A DNA stretch of 64,000 nucleotides from Flavobacterium sufflavum (GCF_004016525.1 NZ_SACJ01000002.1:1-64000); one strand, 5' to 3'; shown: positions 1 to 8,584, counted from the stretch's first letter. Notes: generated from the letters alone by a model not told the origin. Numbers and translations are program-made.

Positions 1-102
1 AATAATATTTTTTCCGCTCTGATTGCTTACAACTTTGCAGACAAAAAACCGTCTTTGAAAAATAATTTCCTAGACACAAAACAATTAGTACTTTTTCAAT
101 AA
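1..102 (+). CDS. C-terminal tail of an unidentified gene (partial)
   Basis: The first 33 codons of the window are open in frame 1 and end with TAA at 100-102. The peptide ends in the residues DTKQLVLFQ. The codon use is ordinary for this genome, so this is probably the end of a real protein whose body lies upstream of the window. Too little is visible to name a family. It converges on the ACT-domain gene on the minus strand, leaving a 35-bp spacer with no clear terminator. Confidence 0.55.
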   Translation, partial: NNIFSALIAYNFADKKPSLKNNFLDTKQLVLFQ

Positions 103-137
103 GTTTATATCGAACTCACGTTATTTATAAAATTCAA

Positions 138-794
138 TTAATTTTTCAAATCTTTGATTACTTTGAAAGCAACATCTACCTGCTCTTCGCTAACCAGAAT
201 CGTGAATTCATTTGAAGTAGAAATTACCTCGTTGATGATGATTCCTTCCCAGGCCAAACGTTGGAAAATGAAATAATAAATTCCAGGAATTACAATGTTT
301 TCTTTTGGTAATTTAACCGTTATAGAAGCCAGATTATCTAATTTCTGAATCAATTTTTCGTTAGAAAAATGTTTGTCTACCAGTTTGTTAACGGTATTGC
401 TTACTACGATGTTAATTTCGTTTACTCCTCTTGATGAAGTATAAAAAACATCCGGAAAACCATTGATGTCTGAAATTAACTCAGCTTGTTTGTTTAAAAC
501 AGTTTCAGAAACTGCAAAAGTATAATCAGTCAAAGCCGAACGAACGGTAATTTCACCTATGTTTTTGATGACTTTGTTGATTTTGTGATTCAATCTAAAA
601 TCCAGTTCTTCTGTTAATCGCTTTAAAGACATTACAACAGCTCCCTGTTTTACTTCTTTTCCAAATTCACTCTCTAATTCCGACATGATGTTTCTGGATA
701 AAGAGGTTAAATTGATGATCCCAAGTGACAAAGCATTTAATAAAAATGGTTTTGTTTTGATGTAATTTTCGACAATTGAAGAAACAGTTTTCAT
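138..794 (-). CDS. ACT-domain protein, aspartate-kinase-like regulatory fold
   Basis: A 218-residue cytosolic protein starting at the ATG at 794 (MKTVSSIVENY). An in-frame TTG two codons upstream is less likely. The N-terminal ~70 residues look helical, like a small winged-helix segment (LTSLSRNIMSELESEFGKEV). The last ~60 residues (TVKLPKENIVIPGIYYFIFQ onward) read like an ACT-type ligand-binding module, with the pattern 'PGIYYFIFQRLAWEGI'. There is no kinase domain, so it is not an aspartate kinase. A role as an amino-acid-responsive regulator is inference from the fold only. Confidence 0.7.
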   Translation of the reverse strand: MKTVSSIVENYIKTKPFLLNALSLGIINLTSLSRNIMSELESEFGKEVKQGAVVMSLKRLTEELDFRLNHKINKVIKNIGEITVRSALTDYTFAVSETVLNKQAELISDINGFPDVFYTSSRGVNEINIVVSNTVNKLVDKHFSNEKLIQKLDNLASITVKLPKENIVIPGIYYFIFQRLAWEGIIINEVISTSNEFTILVSEEQVDVAFKVIKDLKN

Positions 795-913
795 AATCAA
801 ATAGGTGTTTTTACTTAGTTTTTTGCGTCGATTTACTTAGTTAAATCGTTAAAAATATGGGCAAATATAATTAAAAAAACAATTTGTTACAAAAATAACA
901 TAAAAAATTATCG

Positions 914-1273
914 TTAAAAGTGATAAAAAGCATCTGTAAGGTGTTCAATTACAAAAGATTTCTCCTTTTTTTGTATGGCAATGATGTCAAAACGGACATT
1001 GATATCAAGGTCTTTTTCGACTACGTAGTTATCTACGGCTTTCGTAAGTAGTTTTATTTTTTTCGTTTTTACAAAGTCCTGAGGCAGACCAAATTCAATC
1101 GAAGAACGGGTTTTTACTTCGATAATAGCAAGTGTATCTTCTTTTTGGGCAATGATGTCCACTTCGGCTTTTTGAAAAGTCCAATTGGTTTCTAAAATAG
1201 TGTAGCCGTTCTTTTGTAAAAAATCAACAGCCAATTCTTCTCCCAGTTTTCCTAATTCGTTGTGTTCGGCCAT
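914..1273 (-). CDS. yraN: YraN family (UPF0102) endonuclease-like protein
   Basis: A 119-residue protein, the usual length for UPF0102. It has the restriction-endonuclease-like signature: GxxGEELAVDFL at residues 8-19, then D39 in 'AEVDIIA', and E52-x-K54 in 'IIEVKTRSS', which together form the D...ExK catalytic pattern. The start is ATG at 1273 (MAEHNELGKLGEE). Biological function is poorly known; a role in DNA processing or Holliday-junction metabolism is only suggested by the fold. It stands alone between the ACT-domain gene and the S66 peptidase gene. Confidence 0.88.
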   Translation of the reverse strand: MAEHNELGKLGEELAVDFLQKNGYTILETNWTFQKAEVDIIAQKEDTLAIIEVKTRSSIEFGLPQDFVKTKKIKLLTKAVDNYVVEKDLDINVRFDIIAIQKKEKSFVIEHLTDAFYHF

Positions 1274-1281
1274 TAGAAATA

Positions 1282-1318
1282 GTGTTCAGTGTTCAGTAGT
1301 CTAGTATTCAGCGGCTAG
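1282..1318. repeat. Degenerate heptamer array in spacer
   Basis: GTGTTCA occurs twice in a row, followed by related units (an 8-nt GTAGTCTA, then GTATTCA and GCGGCTA). The array lies just upstream of yraN. It belongs to the wider set of 7-nt-period spacer sequences in this window. Confidence 0.6.
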
Positions 1319-1372
1319 GTTGTTATTGAAATTGATTTTTGCCATTGCTATTACCATTGCCATTGAAATCGA

Positions 1373-2371
1373 TTAATCTTCAAATTTCAATGTGCTTTTT
1401 TCCGGAGTAACTTCCATAGATACTGTGCTTCCTAAAATTAAAGCTCTATTGTCCTGAATGTGTCCTGCCGGGAAATTATAAATAACAGGAACATGGTATT
1501 TTTTAGTCACATCTTCAATGATTTCAACCGCATTTTTCCCCCAGGGAATTTCGTTGTCTTTCATCTTGGTCATCGAACCTACAATAATTCCTTTAATGCT
1601 TTCCAGACAGCCGTTGCGTTTTAAGTTCATCATCATACGGTCGATATGATACAAATATTCGTCTAAATCTTCTATAAACAAGATTTTGTCATGACAGTCA
1701 ATCGCTGATGGGGAGCCAAACAAACTATATAGAATAGATAAATTTCCGCCTACGAGTTCGCCAGTTGCACTACCCATGCGGTTCATTGGGTCAGAAGGAA
1801 TTTCGTAATTTAAAGGTTCTTCAAATAAAGCTTGTCTTAAAGTTTCGATGGCTTCCGGAGTTGCTCTTGGAGCCGTAACTGGCATGATGCCATGAATGGT
1901 TTTATAGCCTAAGGTATTAAGATGATTGTGCAAAACGGTAATGTCGCTAAAGCCTACAATCCATTTTGGGTTTTGTTTGAATTTGGTAAAATCCAATGTG
2001 TCAATGATACGTACCGTTCCATAACCGCCTTTTACACACCAAATGGCTTTTATGTTTGGGTTGTCCAGTTGCGCTTGAAAATCGGCAGTTCTTTCTTCGT
2101 CAGTTCCTGCCAGTTGATTGTTGTCTAGCCCAATACTTTTGCCAAGAACCACTTCAAGTCCCCAGCTATGCATTAAATCAATAGCGGGTTGCAGGTGGTT
2201 ATCGGTATATTTTCTGGCGGTGGCTACAATGGCAATGGTGTCTCCTTTTTGTAAAGCGGCTGGTGTAATCATGTGTTGTTGGGCTTGACTATTGAAAGTT
2301 TGAAAAATAGAAATCAGGAATAGGAATATGCTAAACGTTCGGTTTATAAATAAAAATCGAGAAGTAGGCAT
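1373..2371 (-). CDS. Secreted LD-carboxypeptidase, peptidase family S66
   Basis: A 332-residue enzyme that should cleave the L,D-peptide bond of murein peptides during recycling or turnover. Counting from the ATG at 2371, the catalytic triad of the family is visible: S142 in 'VGFSDIT', E234 in 'LFIEDLDEY' and H304 in 'PAGHIQDN'. A hydrophobic stretch at residues 6-28 ending in SQA-Q is a signal peptide, so it acts in the periplasm. A longer reading would need a TTG at 2446 and would bury the signal peptide, so the ATG at 2371 is preferred. It is divergent from the 2513 gene. Confidence 0.88.
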   Translation of the reverse strand: MPTSRFLFINRTFSIFLFLISIFQTFNSQAQQHMITPAALQKGDTIAIVATARKYTDNHLQPAIDLMHSWGLEVVLGKSIGLDNNQLAGTDEERTADFQAQLDNPNIKAIWCVKGGYGTVRIIDTLDFTKFKQNPKWIVGFSDITVLHNHLNTLGYKTIHGIMPVTAPRATPEAIETLRQALFEEPLNYEIPSDPMNRMGSATGELVGGNLSILYSLFGSPSAIDCHDKILFIEDLDEYLYHIDRMMMNLKRNGCLESIKGIIVGSMTKMKDNEIPWGKNAVEIIEDVTKKYHVPVIYNFPAGHIQDNRALILGSTVSMEVTPEKSTLKFED

Positions 2372-2427
2372 GTTAGTGTTTTTCCTGGGTAAATAAAATT
2401 TGAAAATGCCTTTGTGAGACATCAAAA

Positions 2428-2435
2428 CAAAGATA
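2428..2435 (-). promoter_or_regulatory. Putative -7 promoter element for the S66 peptidase
   Basis: Read on the minus strand this is TATCTTTG, matching the Bacteroidota TAnnTTTG element, about 57 nt upstream of the chosen start. No convincing -33 TTTG lies at the right spacing. Its position between the TTG at 2446 and the ATG at 2371 also supports the shorter reading. Confidence 0.45.
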
Positions 2436-2512
2436 ACCAAATTCAAAAAAAAACTACAGATTGTTCTCTAAAATGAACTAAATTTACTAAAGTCCTTTAA
2501 ATCTGGTGAGTT

Positions 2513-3613
2513 ATGAGAATGCTAAGATTGATTGTAGTGCTTGCTTTTTTGTTTTTGTTTCGAATTGGATTTTCGCAGCAAAAAAGCTATCGGATTCATA
2601 CATTGGCATTTTATAATTTCGAAAATCTTTTTGACACCATCAATAATCCTGATACCAATGATGATGAGTGGACACCGAAAGGAACACAACGTTGGACTTC
2701 CAAAAAATACCATCAAAAATTAGAAAATCTCGCCCGGGTTGTACTCGAAATAGGTACGGCTGAAAATGCCAATTCGCCCACTTTTATAGCTTGTTCCGAA
2801 ATAGAAAATCGGGGCGTACTGGAAGATTTAGTACAACAACCTAAAATGGCAATGCAGGATTATGGAATTATCCATTTTGATTCACCCGATAAAAGAGGAA
2901 TAGACGTGGCCTTGTTGTTTCAAAAGAAATATTTCAAACCGACTTCTTACGCTAATATTCCGCTTTATATCTATCAAAATAAAACTCAAAATCAAGAGAC
3001 GGCCTCAACTTCAGAAGAACAGGATGATGAGGTCGTAAATACTTTTGAAAATAGGGTTTTTACGCGTGATCAACTTTTGGTTACCGGTTTTTTAGATGGC
3101 GAAGAAATAAATATTATTGTTAATCACTGGCCATCGCGTGCTGGAGGGGAGAAAAAATCAAGTCAGTTTCGGGAAGCGGCGGGAATTTTGAATCGGAAAA
3201 TAATCGATTCTTTGCAAAAAATAAATCCCGATGCGAAGGTAATTACACTGGGTGATTTAAACGATAGTCCTTTTAATAACAGCATCAAAAAAGCCCTTGA
3301 TGCCAAGTCTCAAAAACAGGAAGTTCCTGAATTTGGAATCTACAATCCTTTTGAAGAAATGGCTAAGAAGGGTTTGGGAACTATTGCGTTTCGGGATTCC
3401 TGGGATATTTTCGACCAAATTATGGTCACTAAATCCCTGATTAAAAATGATTTTTCGACTTATCAATATTGGAAAGCCGGGATTTTCAATAAGAGTTATT
3501 TGATTCAGAGTTCGGGGCAGTATAAAGGCTACCCTAAACGACATTCGGCTACCGAAGTGGGTTTTAGCGATCATTTTCCCGTTTATATTTATTTGATTAA
3601 AGAGACTAAATGA
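2513..3613 (+). CDS. Secreted endonuclease/exonuclease/phosphatase family protein
   Basis: A 366-residue protein with an N-terminal signal peptide (residues 3-20, then FSQQ). The EEP metallo-hydrolase motifs appear in order: 'FYNFENLFD' (33-41), E96 in 'CSEIENRGVL', H205 in 'VNHWPSRAGG', the 'GDLND' motif at 247-251, and the final 'SDHFP' at 352-356. The catalytic residues are intact. The substrate is not predictable; secreted members may cleave nucleic acids, phosphoesters or sphingolipids. The gene is transcribed away from the S66 peptidase. Confidence 0.88.
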   Translation: MRMLRLIVVLAFLFLFRIGFSQQKSYRIHTLAFYNFENLFDTINNPDTNDDEWTPKGTQRWTSKKYHQKLENLARVVLEIGTAENANSPTFIACSEIENRGVLEDLVQQPKMAMQDYGIIHFDSPDKRGIDVALLFQKKYFKPTSYANIPLYIYQNKTQNQETASTSEEQDDEVVNTFENRVFTRDQLLVTGFLDGEEINIIVNHWPSRAGGEKKSSQFREAAGILNRKIIDSLQKINPDAKVITLGDLNDSPFNNSIKKALDAKSQKQEVPEFGIYNPFEEMAKKGLGTIAFRDSWDIFDQIMVTKSLIKNDFSTYQYWKAGIFNKSYLIQSSGQYKGYPKRHSATEVGFSDHFPVYIYLIKETK

Positions 3614-3628
3614 GGTTTTTTAGCTTGT

Positions 3629-3735
3629 TACACAAAGATTCGCAAAGAAAACGCTAAGTTCCGCTAAGATTTTTTTCAATCTGTTTCTTTGTGTGTCTCT
3701 GCGGTTTTCTTAGTGAATCTTCGCGAAACTAAAAT
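3629..3735. repeat. Intergenic CACAAAG/CTTTGTG imperfect inverted repeat
   Basis: The spacer reads ACACAAAGATTCGCAAAG at the left and CTTAGTGAATCTTCGCGAAA at the right. Together they can fold into a long imperfect hairpin. Similar sequence occurs at 20855-21010 and 34728-34815, so it is a dispersed spacer repeat. Confidence 0.65.
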
Positions 3736-3777
3736 TCTTTTTTTTCGTACCTTAGCTTTTCTTAAAAACAACTCAAA

Positions 3778-4317
3778 ATGGCAATTTCAAGACCTTTTAA
3801 CCTTACCAAATGGATTGATGAAAATCGTCAATTGCTAAAACCACCTGTTGGCAACAAGAATTTATATGTGGATTCAGGTGATTATATTGTAATGATTGTA
3901 GCGGGTCCAAATGCCCGAAAAGATTTTCATTACAACGAAACCGAAGAGTTATTCTATCAACTGGAAGGTTCAATCCAGATTATCACTCAGGAAGATGGCG
4001 AGCGTCATGTGTTGGAACTCAATGCCGGCGATATGTACCTGCATCCGGCTACGATTCCACATTCTCCTGTTCGTTCCGAAGGTTCCATCGGTTTGGTTAT
4101 CGAGAGAAAAAGAGCCAAACAAGGTTTTGTAGACGGTTTGTTGTGGTATTGCGACAACTGCAATCACAAGTTGCACGAAGTTTATTTTGAACTTAACGAT
4201 ATTGAAAAAGATTTCTTGCCCCATTTTGAGAATTTTTACAATTCAGAAAAACTACGAAGCTGTGAAAAATGTGGAACTGTTATGGAAGCAGATCCTAGAT
4301 TTACAGCCAAAAAATAA
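3778..4317 (+). CDS. nbaC: 3-hydroxyanthranilate 3,4-dioxygenase
   Basis: A 179-residue cupin enzyme that opens the ring of 3-hydroxyanthranilate with O2, the step leading towards quinolinate/NAD or 2-aminomuconate in tryptophan breakdown. The iron ligands line up with the bacterial family: H51, E57 and H95, plus substrate-binding R47 and R99. The bacterial-type C-terminal rubredoxin-like metal site is also present, with Cys pairs C125/C128 and C162/C165. Start ATG at 3778 (MAISRPFNL). No other kynurenine-pathway gene is in the window, although an aldehyde dehydrogenase follows directly. Confidence 0.95.
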   Translation: MAISRPFNLTKWIDENRQLLKPPVGNKNLYVDSGDYIVMIVAGPNARKDFHYNETEELFYQLEGSIQIITQEDGERHVLELNAGDMYLHPATIPHSPVRSEGSIGLVIERKRAKQGFVDGLLWYCDNCNHKLHEVYFELNDIEKDFLPHFENFYNSEKLRSCEKCGTVMEADPRFTAKK

Positions 4318-4324
4318 TTTTTTT

Positions 4325-4412
4325 CAGGAGCCATTCCCGTTATCCGCTATATCTTTTATCTCGTTTTAAGAACAAGATAAAAGGATGCCGCTACTACCGG
4401 GGCTAAAACACA
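4325..4412. repeat. Palindromic intergenic repeat of Flavobacterium type
   Basis: The spacer contains a core 'GGAGCCATTCCCGTTATCCG', then ATCTTTTATCTCG pairing with AACAAGATAAAAGGAT, then CCGCTACTACCGGGGCTA. The middle forms a bulged stem-loop. I recognise the GAGCCATTCCCG...GGATGCCGCT...CGGGGCTA pattern as one that recurs in spacers of Flavobacterium genomes; only one copy is in this window. Confidence 0.6.
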
Positions 4413-4427
4413 AACGCACTAATTACC

Positions 4428-5981
4428 ATGACAACAATAGCAACACAATTTGGAATAAAAGCCGCTTTAATCCAATTAGGAATCCATGATGTAAACGAAG
4501 GAACATCAACAGGAATGAACTCTTTTTCTACAGGAGCAATCCTGGAAAGTTATTCGCCTGTGGATGGTCAATTGATTGCAAAAGTAAAAACCACTTCAGC
4601 AGCCGATTACGAAAAAGTAATGCAAGCCGCCACCGAAGCTTTCCAGTCTTTTAGATTAATTCCAGCGCCTCAGCGTGGAGAAATCGTTCGTCAGTTTGGA
4701 GAAAAATTACGTCAGAATAAAGAAGCCTTAGGCAAATTGGTTTCTTACGAAATGGGCAAATCATTGCAGGAAGGCTATGGCGAGGTTCAGGAAATGATTG
4801 ATATTTGCGATTTTGCCGTTGGACTTTCCCGACAATTACACGGCTTGACTATGCACTCTGAAAGACCCAATCACCGAATGTATGAACAATACCATTCTTT
4901 AGGTGTGGTCGGAATTATTTCAGCATTTAATTTCCCGGTTGCCGTTTGGTCCTGGAATGCTGCGCTGGCTTTAGTTTGTGGTGATGTTTGTGTTTGGAAA
5001 CCATCGGAGAAAACGCCACTTTGCGGAATTGCCTGTCAAAATATTTTGGCGCAGGTTTTACAAGAAAATAAATTACCGGAAGGAATTTCGTGTTTAATAA
5101 ACGGCGATTATAAATTAGGAGAATTATTGACTAAAGATTCCCGAGTTCCGTTAATTTCTGCTACAGGTTCTACTCGGATGGGAAAAATTGTGGCGCAAAC
5201 CGTTGCTGCCCGTTTAGGGAAATCTTTATTGGAATTAGGTGGAAACAATGCCATTATTGTCACTCTTGATGCCGATATTAAAATGACGATTATTGGAGCT
5301 GTTTTTGGCGCAGTAGGAACAGCCGGACAACGTTGTACTTCGACCCGTCGTTTAATTATTCACGAAAGTGCGTATGACAAAGTAAAAAGTGCTTTGGTTG
5401 CTGCTTACCAACAATTGCGTATTGGAAATCCATTGGACGAAAAAAACCATGTTGGTCCGTTAATCGATACCGATGCTGTCGAAAAATACAATAAAGCCTT
5501 AGAAAAAGCAGTTTCCGAAGGAGCTAAAATTCTGGTAAATGGAGCTGTGCTTTCGGGTGATGGATACGAAAGTGGCTGTTATGTCCAGCCTGCTATTGTT
5601 GAAGCCGAAAATTCATTTGAAATTGTCCAATGCGAAACTTTTGCTCCTATTTTGTATTTGTTAAAATACTCAGGAACAGTTGAAAATGCTATCGCTATTC
5701 AAAACAGCGTGACACAGGGATTGTCATCGGCGATTATGACCACCAATTTGCGTGAAGCAGAATTGTTCTTATCAGTTTCAGGTTCTGATTGCGGAATTGC
5801 GAATGTTAATATTGGAACTTCCGGAGCCGAAATTGGCGGTGCTTTTGGTGGTGAAAAAGAAACCGGCGGCGGTCGGGAATCGGGTTCAGATGCATGGAAA
5901 GTCTATATGCGAAGACAAACCAATACCATTAACTACGGTAGTACTTTGCCTTTGGCACAAGGAATAAAATTTGATTTATAA
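4428..5981 (+). CDS. Aldehyde dehydrogenase, ALDH7 type (aminoadipate-semialdehyde dehydrogenase-like)
   Basis: A 517-residue NAD-dependent aldehyde dehydrogenase. Catalytic residues are present: C303 in 'GTAGQRCTSTRR', E269 in 'LLELGGNN', N168 in 'AFNFP' and cofactor lysine K191 in 'WKPSEKTP'. The 'GQRCTSTRRL' context and overall length fit family 7, whose bacterial members oxidise aminoadipate semialdehyde/piperideine-6-carboxylate in lysine catabolism. Its position after the hydroxyanthranilate dioxygenase might suggest 2-aminomuconate-semialdehyde oxidation, but that enzyme is from another ALDH family. The repeat at 4325-4412 separates the two genes. Confidence 0.9.
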   Translation: MTTIATQFGIKAALIQLGIHDVNEGTSTGMNSFSTGAILESYSPVDGQLIAKVKTTSAADYEKVMQAATEAFQSFRLIPAPQRGEIVRQFGEKLRQNKEALGKLVSYEMGKSLQEGYGEVQEMIDICDFAVGLSRQLHGLTMHSERPNHRMYEQYHSLGVVGIISAFNFPVAVWSWNAALALVCGDVCVWKPSEKTPLCGIACQNILAQVLQENKLPEGISCLINGDYKLGELLTKDSRVPLISATGSTRMGKIVAQTVAARLGKSLLELGGNNAIIVTLDADIKMTIIGAVFGAVGTAGQRCTSTRRLIIHESAYDKVKSALVAAYQQLRIGNPLDEKNHVGPLIDTDAVEKYNKALEKAVSEGAKILVNGAVLSGDGYESGCYVQPAIVEAENSFEIVQCETFAPILYLLKYSGTVENAIAIQNSVTQGLSSAIMTTNLREAELFLSVSGSDCGIANVNIGTSGAEIGGAFGGEKETGGGRESGSDAWKVYMRRQTNTINYGSTLPLAQGIKFDL

Positions 5982-5983
5982 AA

Positions 5984-6349
5984 TTAAATCACAGTTTTTA
6001 GAGCTGTTTTTATTGATTTTTTTGAATGATCTTCGATAGGAGCATCGGTTGATGTGGTTTTAACAAATTGAATCGCATCTTCACGTGCAGCTTTATCTTC
6101 ATATATTTTACTGATACCTAAAATTTGTCCGTTAGAGGATTTTAGGTTAAAATAGCATTCGTTCTTTGGAGTTCTTTTTCGAAAAAATTTGGAATCATCT
6201 TGAGCATTTCGTCTTATAGATTCTATTACAGTAATGCACATGGCTTTGTTTTTATAGCCTGATTTACTAAAGATTATTTGTCCTGATTTATCTATAAAGT
6301 CATATTTGAATTCGCTATTTGTGTTTTTGCTAATTACAAATTTTTCCAT
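5984..6349 (-). CDS. DUF1508 (YegP-like) protein with two repeats
   Basis: A 121-residue cytosolic protein built from two copies of the ~45-residue DUF1508 unit. The first runs from about residue 13 (FKYDFIDKSGQIIFSKSGYK) to 57, the second from about 66 (YFNLKSSNGQILGISKIYED) to 105. The family is widespread and of unknown function; the fold is a small alpha-beta repeat. The gene ends 2 bp from the stop of the converging aldehyde dehydrogenase gene, and lies downstream of the orphan histidine kinase on the same strand. Confidence 0.85.
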   Translation of the reverse strand: MEKFVISKNTNSEFKYDFIDKSGQIIFSKSGYKNKAMCITVIESIRRNAQDDSKFFRKRTPKNECYFNLKSSNGQILGISKIYEDKAAREDAIQFVKTTSTDAPIEDHSKKSIKTALKTVI

Positions 6350-6386
6350 TTTGAGTTAATTATTTTGTTTTGGTTATTAATTTTAG

Positions 6387-7550
6387 TTAATCATTAAAAA
6401 TAATTTTGAAAGTAGTTCCTTCATTCACTTTGCTTTCTACATTAATTTGTCCTTTCATGGATTCAATTTGATTTTTTGTGATATATAAACCAATCCCATT
6501 TGCGTTTTCATGTTTATGAAATGTTTTATACATACCAAATAATAAATTACCATGTTTTTCTAAATCGATTCCTAAGCCATTATCATTAATAGTTAAGACC
6601 TTTTTTTGGTTTTCTATGAAAAAATCAAATGTTATGACTGGAAACCGATTGGGATGAGCATATTTTACAGCATTTGTGCTAAAATTTAACAAAACGCTTT
6701 CCAGATAAGCCGAGTTAAAATTAATAATAGAACCTTTTGGAACCTTGTTAATGATAGTGACTTTGTTTTCTAAACCGTAGTTGTTGATTAACTTGCGGGT
6801 TTTTTCTAAGTAACTATTCAAATCCAAAGGTTCTTTAATAACATTCAAGTTGTTTTGGATATTAATTATTTGTGATAAATGAGCAATTGTCTCATTCAAA
6901 TCATTCGAAACGGTTCGTAAATGATTTAGATATTCTTTTCTCAGTTGAACATTTTTCTCAGTTTCAATCAAGTCCAGAAGCTGTTTGATGTTTCCTGAAT
7001 GCGTATTTAAATTATGAGAAGTGATATGAGTAAAATTTAACAAACGGTTATTGTGCTCGCTATATAATTTTATGGTTTGGATTAATTTTAATTCTTTTTT
7101 ATTAGTCGTTATTATTTTTGGTTCTAAATTATTGGGGAATAATTCTTTGTTTACAATAGGGGTTGTTTTAAAGAAAGTTACATAAAAAGCGGTGCAGCCT
7201 TTAGCATCTAATTTTGTCTTTATATAAGCTTTAAATTCATATAATCCTTTTTTAGGGAGTAGACATCTAAATTCAATTTCGGCTTTTTCTTCAGTTTTTT
7301 TGAGCTGTATAAATAGTCGAAGTACTTTAATTCTATCCTCTTTATAAATCCTACTGTAAAATAAAGGTAGAATAGTATTTGAGATAAGATTATCTGGTAA
7401 TTCAAATGCTTTGTATATTGATAATTTACGAAAATGATTGTCAGAGGATATTTTAAATATGAACATTTCTTCTGATAAATCTTTAAACAATTTTTCCTGA
7501 AAATCATTTGAATTTTTAGAATCATAGCTATTGTGAAAATGTGATCTCAT
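6387..7550 (-). CDS. PAS-containing histidine kinase, orphan
   Basis: A 387-residue soluble sensor kinase with no transmembrane segment. Residues ~25-130 look like a PAS fold. A coiled segment then leads to the phospho-acceptor region around H179 ('THITSHNLNTHSGNI'), which lacks the usual HE-x-R/K-P H-box. The ATPase domain is intact: N box 'LLNFSTNAVKYA', G1 'INDNGLGID', G2 'NANGIGLYITK'. No response regulator is adjacent; the nearest is at 8641-9291. The start is ATG at 7550. SHNL-type H-boxes occur in other Bacteroidota PAS kinases, so it is likely active. Confidence 0.85.
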   Translation of the reverse strand: MRSHFHNSYDSKNSNDFQEKLFKDLSEEMFIFKISSDNHFRKLSIYKAFELPDNLISNTILPLFYSRIYKEDRIKVLRLFIQLKKTEEKAEIEFRCLLPKKGLYEFKAYIKTKLDAKGCTAFYVTFFKTTPIVNKELFPNNLEPKIITTNKKELKLIQTIKLYSEHNNRLLNFTHITSHNLNTHSGNIKQLLDLIETEKNVQLRKEYLNHLRTVSNDLNETIAHLSQIINIQNNLNVIKEPLDLNSYLEKTRKLINNYGLENKVTIINKVPKGSIINFNSAYLESVLLNFSTNAVKYAHPNRFPVITFDFFIENQKKVLTINDNGLGIDLEKHGNLLFGMYKTFHKHENANGIGLYITKNQIESMKGQINVESKVNEGTTFKIIFND

Positions 7551-7830
7551 AATATTATTAGTTTTAGAAAATCAAGAAACAATCCGTTTTTAAAATGAGA
7601 TATTTCAGTCATCGATAGATTAGCGTTTTTCGTAATTTATTTTTTTAAATATTTTAATGACGATTGTCTAAAAGAAAAGATAGTAACCAACGAACTTTTA
7701 GAATATAATTGGCTTTTTTAGTCTGCATTTTTTGATAGATTGTTTCTGAGTTTTATAAGTTTATAATGTTTTGAGTGTAAACTAGGATGGTGTATTTTAG
7801 TTAAAAGAATTGGATGTTTGTTTTTGAAAA

Positions 7831-8334
7831 TTAGATTTTATAGGTAATTCCAATTTTTCCACCACTGGTTGCATTTCCGCCACCTAATTCTAAATTGATA
7901 CCTAATTTATCATTGAAAAAATATCGTCCTCCAATTTGAGCACCAAGACCAATGTCTGAAGCATCATTAGTTTTGTAAGCGTCATTTTCATAATTCCAGA
8001 TGTAATAATTGAGACCAAGTCCAGCATAAAAATCCCATTTATTTGGAATTTCTAATACACGGTTAAAATGATAATTACCATTGATGCCAATTCCAGTTAC
8101 TGAAGATTTATACTTAGAATTTCCAAAATTTTCGCTTTTTGAGCGATAGGATAATTCTCCTCCTAAAGTAATATCTTCATGGATGCCATAATCGAGACCT
8201 ACATAAACAGGTGTTCCCCATCCTGAGGTTCCTAAACCTGCATTTAATTGGATGTGTCCTTTTGTTAATCTTCCTTGCGCTAAGGAGCTAAGAGTAATGA
8301 AACTAAATGTTAATAATAGAATGTTTTTTTTCAT
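7831..8334 (-). CDS. Small outer-membrane beta-barrel protein
   Basis: A 167-residue protein with a clear signal peptide (MKKNILLLTFSFITLSSLAQ-G). The rest alternates polar and hydrophobic residues in short strands, such as 'HIQLNAGLG', 'PVYVGLDYG', 'DITLGGELSYRSKS' and 'GINLELGGG', ending 'IGITYKI'. This is the pattern of an eight-stranded OmpX/OmpA-like barrel. Ligand or function cannot be predicted. The protein at 11555-12052 has the same architecture, and the kinase/response-regulator operon lies between them. Confidence 0.8.
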   Translation of the reverse strand: MKKNILLLTFSFITLSSLAQGRLTKGHIQLNAGLGTSGWGTPVYVGLDYGIHEDITLGGELSYRSKSENFGNSKYKSSVTGIGINGNYHFNRVLEIPNKWDFYAGLGLNYYIWNYENDAYKTNDASDIGLGAQIGGRYFFNDKLGINLELGGGNATSGGKIGITYKI

Positions 8335-8472
8335 GATTTTATACTTTTTGATTTTACTTTATAGTTCAAACTTCAACTGTTTTCATAGAATGAATTAATA
8401 TAATCACATTAGGTTAATACATTTTTGAGGTCACAATTAATCAGTTATTTGAACTGGTTTACTTTGATATTG

Positions 8473-8480
8473 CAAATATA
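8473..8480 (-). promoter_or_regulatory. Possible -7 element (TATATTTG) for the 7831-8334 gene
   Basis: The minus strand reads TATATTTG, a TAnnTTTG match. It lies ~140 nt upstream of the start, which implies a long leader, so support is modest. Confidence 0.35.
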
Positions 8481-8548
8481 ATTGCAGTAAAATCAATGCT
8501 TTGTAGCGGATTTAGTAATGATAAGTAGAATTATTTCTACAAGGAGTC

Positions 8549-8584
8549 AAAAAAAAATAGTTATCAAATATTGATAACTATTTT
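8549..8584 (-). terminator. Terminator of the kinase/response-regulator operon
   Basis: A perfect 14-bp stem (8554-8567 with 8571-8584) has a 3-nt loop. On the minus strand it is followed by a run of nine T. It lies 57 nt beyond the response-regulator stop codon. Confidence 0.85.

Noticed and set aside
2372..2446. 25-codon TTG extension of the S66 peptidase
   Set aside because: It would place a charged leader before the signal peptide, and a -7 promoter element lies inside it.
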